Positions 6,180-10,056 of a DNA stretch of 10,056 bases are shown piece after piece. Each line of letters starts with the position of its first letter. Within the stretch, counting starts at the first letter, position 1. Origin of the DNA: Gammaproteobacteria bacterium. GTDB lineage: Bacteria > Pseudomonadota > Gammaproteobacteria > UBA6429 > Thiohalophilaceae. The notes beneath the pieces are model-generated. The model worked only from the letters and a program-made list of their open reading frames with translations, was not told the origin of the DNA and ran no database searches. The position numbers were made by a program, and so were the translations under genes. The stretch is from assembly GCA_011052165.1 (NCBI GenBank), contig DRJN01000400.1, forward strand, positions 1 to 10,056, given 5' to 3'.

Positions 6180-6220
6180 ATGCCACCCTGATGCAAGACT
6201 GCGGTTTTTTTTAACCTGTT

Positions 6221-9200
6221 CTATTCGCCAAAACCGAGGATCTCTACAGTCAGCAATCCGAATTGCTCCTGACTACTGCCATCTTCTACGCTGGCCAGAC
6301 TGGCGGCGCCGGTTTCGGCCTGCTTGGTCGCACTGCTGGCGACATTGCTCACGCCGGTGAGTCCTGCGGCAAGACCGCCGCTGTTGGCCACCGGCACCCC
6401 GACGGAGATGCCGCCGACATTAATGTTGTCTGCACCAATAACCTCCACGGCACCCAGCGTGAGATTGCCAGTCGCCTTTATACCGGCGTCACCGGCATTG
6501 ATCCTGCCGCGCGGCGCGAACAGGAACCCGTTGATACCGAGCAGACCACTGCCCGAAATATTGGGCGGGAATTCCACGATGGTCTGCCCCGTTTCCGGAT
6601 CAATGCGCGTTTCGGGCGCCGGCGAGGCCAGCGCGGTCTTGGCGCCGCGGCCGGCATCGATATCGCCATTGGAAGACCACATCAGCAAATCGCCATTGAG
6701 GGCGAACACGCGCGACTGGTTGACCAGGAAATCGCCGTCGACAAAGGTATTGATATCGCCGGCGCGTCCGGTCACCACACCCAACTCATCGGGTCTCTTT
6801 TTAAGTATTGTGGTACTGGTGGCGCCGCCATCGATCAGCCCACCCGGCACCAGCAGATCGATATCGCCACCATCCAGCGTAAAGATTTTGCTCAGCTTGA
6901 GGTCCAGCCGCCCTTCCGGGTTGGGGCTGGGAAACAATATCCCGATGGCTTCAAAGCCGCGCGAATAATCGGCGGAGCGCGTCTCGCTACTGGTGGCCTC
7001 GATACCGGATGCCTTCAATTCACTGAACAGAATCTTGTAAAGAAAACGATTACGCTGTAAGGGGTCGATCGCCCGCAGGGCTGCACGCGCCCCGGTATCG
7101 CTATCCGCCCCCATCCCGATCGATGTCAGGAAATCGTGTAAGCGGGGCAGATAGACAGCGTCGACATCGATGTAGCGCGCCATGAAGGCCGTGTAATCCG
7201 GCTCGCCGAGGTACCCTGCCAGCACGCTGATCGAAGCACCCTCGTCGGGAAGTACCGTATTGACCGTGTCGCCAATACTCACAATGCCCACCGACGCGCC
7301 AAGGTCAATGCTGCGACCCGCCTGGAAGTGGATATAGCCGGGACCGGCAAGGGTGTAACTGCGGCTGTCGTTAGGAACCAGGGCGCCGTTGGCAGACCTT
7401 AGCGTCGCCTGGCGGATATCGCGCCCTGCGGAGACAAGCGATACCTGTTGCGCATTGGCGTGCTGAATATTCACATTCAAACCCAGAATATCGCGGCCGG
7501 CGACCAGTCGCGTCTGGTTGGAAAACACCAGGCTGGATAGACTGTCTTTTCGCCCGGATCGGCGAATATCGCCGTGGCGCGCCACCAGCTGGTTGAACTG
7601 GGTGCTGTTCGCGTGTATCGGCGACAGGGCGCTGTTGGTGCCCATCAACGTCATACCAAACAGGCTGTCGCCGAACACCACCGGGAAGCGGGCATCCGGC
7701 AGTAAGGCCGGGTCGGCGTCAACCTGCACCAGAGAAAGGTTGCCATCCAGCACAATGTCCTGGCCGGCCAGCAGGCGGATACGGCCGTCGGCCGCCGGCA
7801 GGGAGACCAGCTGCGAGCCATCGATCCTGACGCTCCCCTCGATGGCCTGCAGTTCCAGGCGTGCCGGCACGATGTTGAGGGCGAGCAGGCTGGTCGCTTC
7901 CGTGCTGTTGAGCAAACTCAGGGCTAACCTGTCTTGCACCGGTGTTGTCGTAGCGTTGTAAACCGCATCGCCGGCCAGCGACGTCATGGACAGGCGGGCA
8001 TTGGCCGACTGGGTCAGGAACAGGGTATCGAAGTGCCTCGCGGTGAGACCCTGTTGTTGCAGCACTGAGAACTGGGCTTCCGACTGCGCAATCAGTCCGG
8101 GATCGAAGGCGTTGTCGATCAGCAGGCGGTTGCCGGCGACCAGCGCGACATCGGCATCGCCGACGCCCAGCAGCGCGGTCTCTCCCGCACCGCCGGCGAC
8201 GATATCGCGGCCGGCGCTGACGCGCACCCGCCCCTGGTCGGCCTGTAGATAGAAGTTACTGAAATCCCGCCCCGCACGCACCCGAAGCAAGGTACCGCCC
8301 GACCGTTCGAACCGGGTATCCGCGCGTTGTTCAATCCGGGTGCTGGCGCCGGTCGTAACGACGCCCAGGTTGTCGAGCGGGACGATCGTACCGGGCATAA
8401 CCAGACTGAGATCGCTCACGTCGCGCCCGGCAGCCACACGCATACGTCCGCCACCGAGCACACCGATACCGTCCGCGAAGTTATCGACGCTGATGCCGCG
8501 GATCACCGGCAGTTCGCCGAGACCGGGAAGGACATTGTTATAATCGCCACCAATCTTGGGCTGCCATGCCTGGTTGAGCGCTGTCACACCCGGCCCGCTT
8601 ACGTCCCCCTGCACGGCAACCCGAACGTCGCCGCCATCCCGCCCGAACTGAATGCCGGCGGTCAAGGCAAAGAGTATGTCGTTGCCGTCCAGGTTACTGA
8701 ATTGCGGGAACACCAGATCGGCGAAGGCGCCGGCGCCGGCAGCGCGACCAAAGGTATAGATGGCCGAACCGTCGCCGAGGCGCACGTCGCCCCCCGAGGC
8801 CACCAGGATATCGCCCGTGCCGGTGCGCACACGGCGGCCGTCGTTGACCAGCAGGTCAGCCACGCTGCTCACCGATGCCAACGACGCAGCGTTCAGATCC
8901 GCGCCGCTACTCAGCACATAGTTCCAGCTCTCACCGCTATCGATGCGGGTCTCCGGTGTACCAAAGAGTGGCGAGACCGTGTCAATCACGCCATCGCTCA
9001 GACTGCCGTCGAAGGTCAGGTCGCCCGCCGCGCGCAGCATGAGCACGCCGGGCAGATCAGCGGGGCCAAAGCGCTCATCGAGCAGGTCGATGTCCTCGCC
9101 CAGGCGCAGGCCGCTATCGGCGCGTACGTCCAGCACCGGGCGCAGGCGGAAGTCTGCCGGCAGATTGCCCTGTGCGGCCTGCCAGAAGTCATCCATAGCG

Positions 9201-10056
9201 GAGAATTCAGCGGTTAACGCCGCCCGCGCCAGCGTACTGTCGCCTGTGGTCGCATCCAGACCCGGATTTTGCAGCACCCGCACGCCCAGCACTTCGCGTG
9301 TCGCTGCACCGTTAACCGTACCCAGGAAGGGCTGCAGACCGGTCAGCGCCCCGTCGGCACCGGCCGGTACATAAAGTTGCAACAGACCGCCGCCGCCCAG
9401 TTCCAGGCGGGCCAGCGATCCGACCTCCAGGCCGACCAGCCCGTCGGCATCGGCGTCCAGCGCGACCAGCTCGATACGTCCCGCTTCCCCGCCGGCGGCA
9501 TCGGCGCCGGCGTCGAGCACGCCGGAAACGGTGAGCGTGTCACCGGCGGCCAGCTCGATGCGCCCGCCGTCGGCGCCGCCGGCATCGATCTCGCCCGCGA
9601 CATCCAAACTACCCCGATCCGCCGACAGGGCGACGTGCCGCGCCGCCACCCGTTCGTTCCGTTGCAGGCGCAGATCGCCGGCGCGCACCCGCACCACCTG
9701 TTCGGCGCTGAAATCGCCGGCCGCCAGCGCCGACAGTAGCGGCGTGAGCTGATCGCTATCGGCGCCGTCCAGCGCGCGGATACCACGCACATCGATACGG
9801 TAGCCCGCACCTTCCTCACCGGCAGGCCCGCGGCCTTCCAGTACCGCGTTGCCCAGGCGCAGGTCGCCGTTTAGCGCTTCCACTTGCAGACGGCCGCCGG
9901 CACCGCCGCCGGGCACGGCGGAAACAGCCAGGCGTCCACCCTCAAAGCGCACATCGCCAAGCGACGCGAGCAAGCGGATTTCGCCGCCGGGCGTTCCCAG
10001 CAGGGTCGTATCGAAACGTTCGTCGCGACCCGAGACATCCAGATCCGCGCCCGCCA
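6221..10056 (-). CDS. Filamentous-haemagglutinin-family two-partner-secretion exoprotein, C-terminal part with DUF3739-type end (5' end outside window)
   Basis: The frame is open from the right edge to TAG at 6221-6223, giving about 1,277 residues with no start inside the window. The TTG at 9971-9973 is internal, since the frame continues upstream without a stop. The sequence is a long repetitive beta-helix: Gly/Asp/Leu-rich strands such as GGRIELAAGDTLTVSGVLDA and a recurrent AGRDI/V/F motif. The last ~200 residues (about 6224-6830) contain AGDINTFVDGDFLVNQSRVF, LLMWSSNGDIDAGRGAKTA, INAGDAGIKATGN and GLAAGLTGVSNVASSAT, and they end in TVEILGFGE. I recognise this as the conserved C terminus of filamentous haemagglutinin family outer-membrane proteins with DUF3739. 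No toxin domain is visible. The N-terminal TPS secretion domain and any TpsB partner must lie to the right. A role as a surface-exposed or secreted adhesin is inferred from the family. Confidence 0.88.
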   Translation of the reverse strand, partial: AGADLDVSGRDERFDTTLLGTPGGEIRLLASLGDVRFEGGRLAVSAVPGGGAGGRLQVEALNGDLRLGNAVLEGRGPAGEEGAGYRIDVRGIRALDGADSDQLTPLLSALAAGDFSAEQVVRVRAGDLRLQRNERVAARHVALSADRGSLDVAGEIDAGGADGGRIELAAGDTLTVSGVLDAGADAAGGEAGRIELVALDADADGLVGLEVGSLARLELGGGGLLQLYVPAGADGALTGLQPFLGTVNGAATREVLGVRVLQNPGLDATTGDSTLARAALTAEFSAMDDFWQAAQGNLPADFRLRPVLDVRADSGLRLGEDIDLLDERFGPADLPGVLMLRAAGDLTFDGSLSDGVIDTVSPLFGTPETRIDSGESWNYVLSSGADLNAASLASVSSVADLLVNDGRRVRTGTGDILVASGGDVRLGDGSAIYTFGRAAGAGAFADLVFPQFSNLDGNDILFALTAGIQFGRDGGDVRVAVQGDVSGPGVTALNQAWQPKIGGDYNNVLPGLGELPVIRGISVDNFADGIGVLGGGRMRVAAGRDVSDLSLVMPGTIVPLDNLGVVTTGASTRIEQRADTRFERSGGTLLRVRAGRDFSNFYLQADQGRVRVSAGRDIVAGGAGETALLGVGDADVALVAGNRLLIDNAFDPGLIAQSEAQFSVLQQQGLTARHFDTLFLTQSANARLSMTSLAGDAVYNATTTPVQDRLALSLLNSTEATSLLALNIVPARLELQAIEGSVRIDGSQLVSLPAADGRIRLLAGQDIVLDGNLSLVQVDADPALLPDARFPVVFGDSLFGMTLMGTNSALSPIHANSTQFNQLVARHGDIRRSGRKDSLSSLVFSNQTRLVAGRDILGLNVNIQHANAQQVSLVSAGRDIRQATLRSANGALVPNDSRSYTLAGPGYIHFQAGRSIDLGASVGIVSIGDTVNTVLPDEGASISVLAGYLGEPDYTAFMARYIDVDAVYLPRLHDFLTSIGMGADSDTGARAALRAIDPLQRNRFLYKILFSELKASGIEATSSETRSADYSRGFEAIGILFPSPNPEGRLDLKLSKIFTLDGGDIDLLVPGGLIDGGATSTTILKKRPDELGVVTGRAGDINTFVDGDFLVNQSRVFALNGDLLMWSSNGDIDAGRGAKTALASPAPETRIDPETGQTIVEFPPNISGSGLLGINGFLFAPRGRINAGDAGIKATGNLTLGAVEVIGADNINVGGISVGVPVANSGGLAAGLTGVSNVASSATKQAETGAASLASVEDGSSQEQFGLLTVEILGFGE
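7300..8445 (-). repeat. Recurrent AGRD-type beta-helix motif within the exoprotein
   Basis: At least seven copies of the motif x-AGRD/AGQD/AGRS-hydrophobic, usually preceded by a small residue and two or three alternating hydrophobics, occur at approximately 8415-8440, 8258-8283, 8200-8223, 7754-7776, 7483-7507, 7415-7436 and 7304-7325. Examples are RVAAGRDVSDLSL, VRAGRDFSNFYL, VSAGRDIVAGG, LVAGRDILGLNV and VSAGRDIRQATL. The spacing is irregular, about 60 to 450 bases. This is typical of filamentous-haemagglutinin beta-helix coils rather than a DNA-level tandem repeat. Confidence 0.7.

Larger units (their letters stand above)
6142..6185. repeat. 7-bp inverted repeat flanking the candidate Pho box
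   Basis: TGGCATT (6142-6148) and AATGCCA (6179-6185) are exact reverse complements 30 bases apart, and they enclose the Pho-box-like sequence and the -10-like hexamer. They could be a second operator or an RNA stem, or they may be chance; there is no U-tract making it a terminator of the exoprotein gene. Confidence 0.25.

Noticed and set aside
6205..6212. Run of eight T on the + strand between the exoprotein and exbB-like genes
   Set aside because: For the minus-strand genes it is a run of A, so it cannot be the U-tract of their terminator, and no stable GC-rich hairpin precedes it on the + strand.
3962..6214. A 750-codon open frame on the + strand across exbD and the exbB-like gene
   Set aside because: It is the antisense shadow of two well-recognised genes in GC-rich DNA. 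The translation is His/Arg/Gln-rich low-complexity sequence with no domain, and it has no start context worth noting.
8327..9217. Long + strand open frames opposite the exoprotein gene (also 6263-7060 and 9269-9739)
   Set aside because: They mirror the repetitive, GC-rich coding strand of the beta-helix protein and show no recognisable protein features.
9971..9973. TTG as a translation start of the exoprotein
   Set aside because: The frame continues upstream to the window edge without a stop, with the same beta-helix character (AGADLDVSGRDERFD), so this is an internal leucine codon of a truncated view.

Overview
The window reads as chromosomal DNA from a gammaproteobacterium. The genes are densely packed, and the product families (ArgF, ExbB/ExbD/TonB, a putative Gram-negative porin, a two-partner-secretion exoprotein) need two membranes. 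No finer taxonomic placement is possible from the sequence alone. There are no RNA genes, insertion sequences, CRISPR arrays or integration signatures.

Layout. The left edge holds the last 90 codons of argF (ornithine carbamoyltransferase) on the + strand. Everything else, from 355 to the right edge, lies on the - strand. Read in the direction of transcription (right to left), it holds: (1) the C-terminal ~1,277 residues of a very large filamentous-haemagglutinin-type exoprotein (6221 to the right edge, 5' end outside the window); (2) an ExbB-family proton channel subunit with an unusual signal peptide + DUF2341 + LamG-like periplasmic extension (4298-6115); (3) ExbD (3881-4285); (4) TonB (3231-3875); (5) a putative outer-membrane porin (1519-3180); (6) a coiled-coil envelope protein, possibly a lipoprotein (835-1506); (7) a small protein of unknown function (355-672). 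Genes 2 to 6 are separated by 5 to 50 bases and look like one operon.

How they may work together. The ExbB/ExbD/TonB trio would harvest the proton motive force for an outer-membrane client. No TonB-dependent receptor lies in the window. The candidate clients are the adjacent porin-like barrel, the (unseen) TpsB transporter of the exoprotein, or a receptor outside the window. As I remember it, the Pseudomonas aeruginosa PdtA/PdtB two-partner system, which responds to phosphate depletion, also sits next to exbB2/exbD2/tonB genes. The module is therefore probably a variant of a known but poorly understood locus type.

The most useful new observation is regulatory. Two 18-bp sequences resembling PhoB boxes lie on the - strand, one in front of the exbB-like gene (6162-6179) and one in front of the small unknown gene (728-745). 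Each is followed after exactly 10 bp by a -10-like hexamer and then by a short leader to a start codon. This suggests the Ton operon and the small gene form a phosphate-starvation-responsive unit. It is an inference from motif and geometry, not a demonstrated fact.
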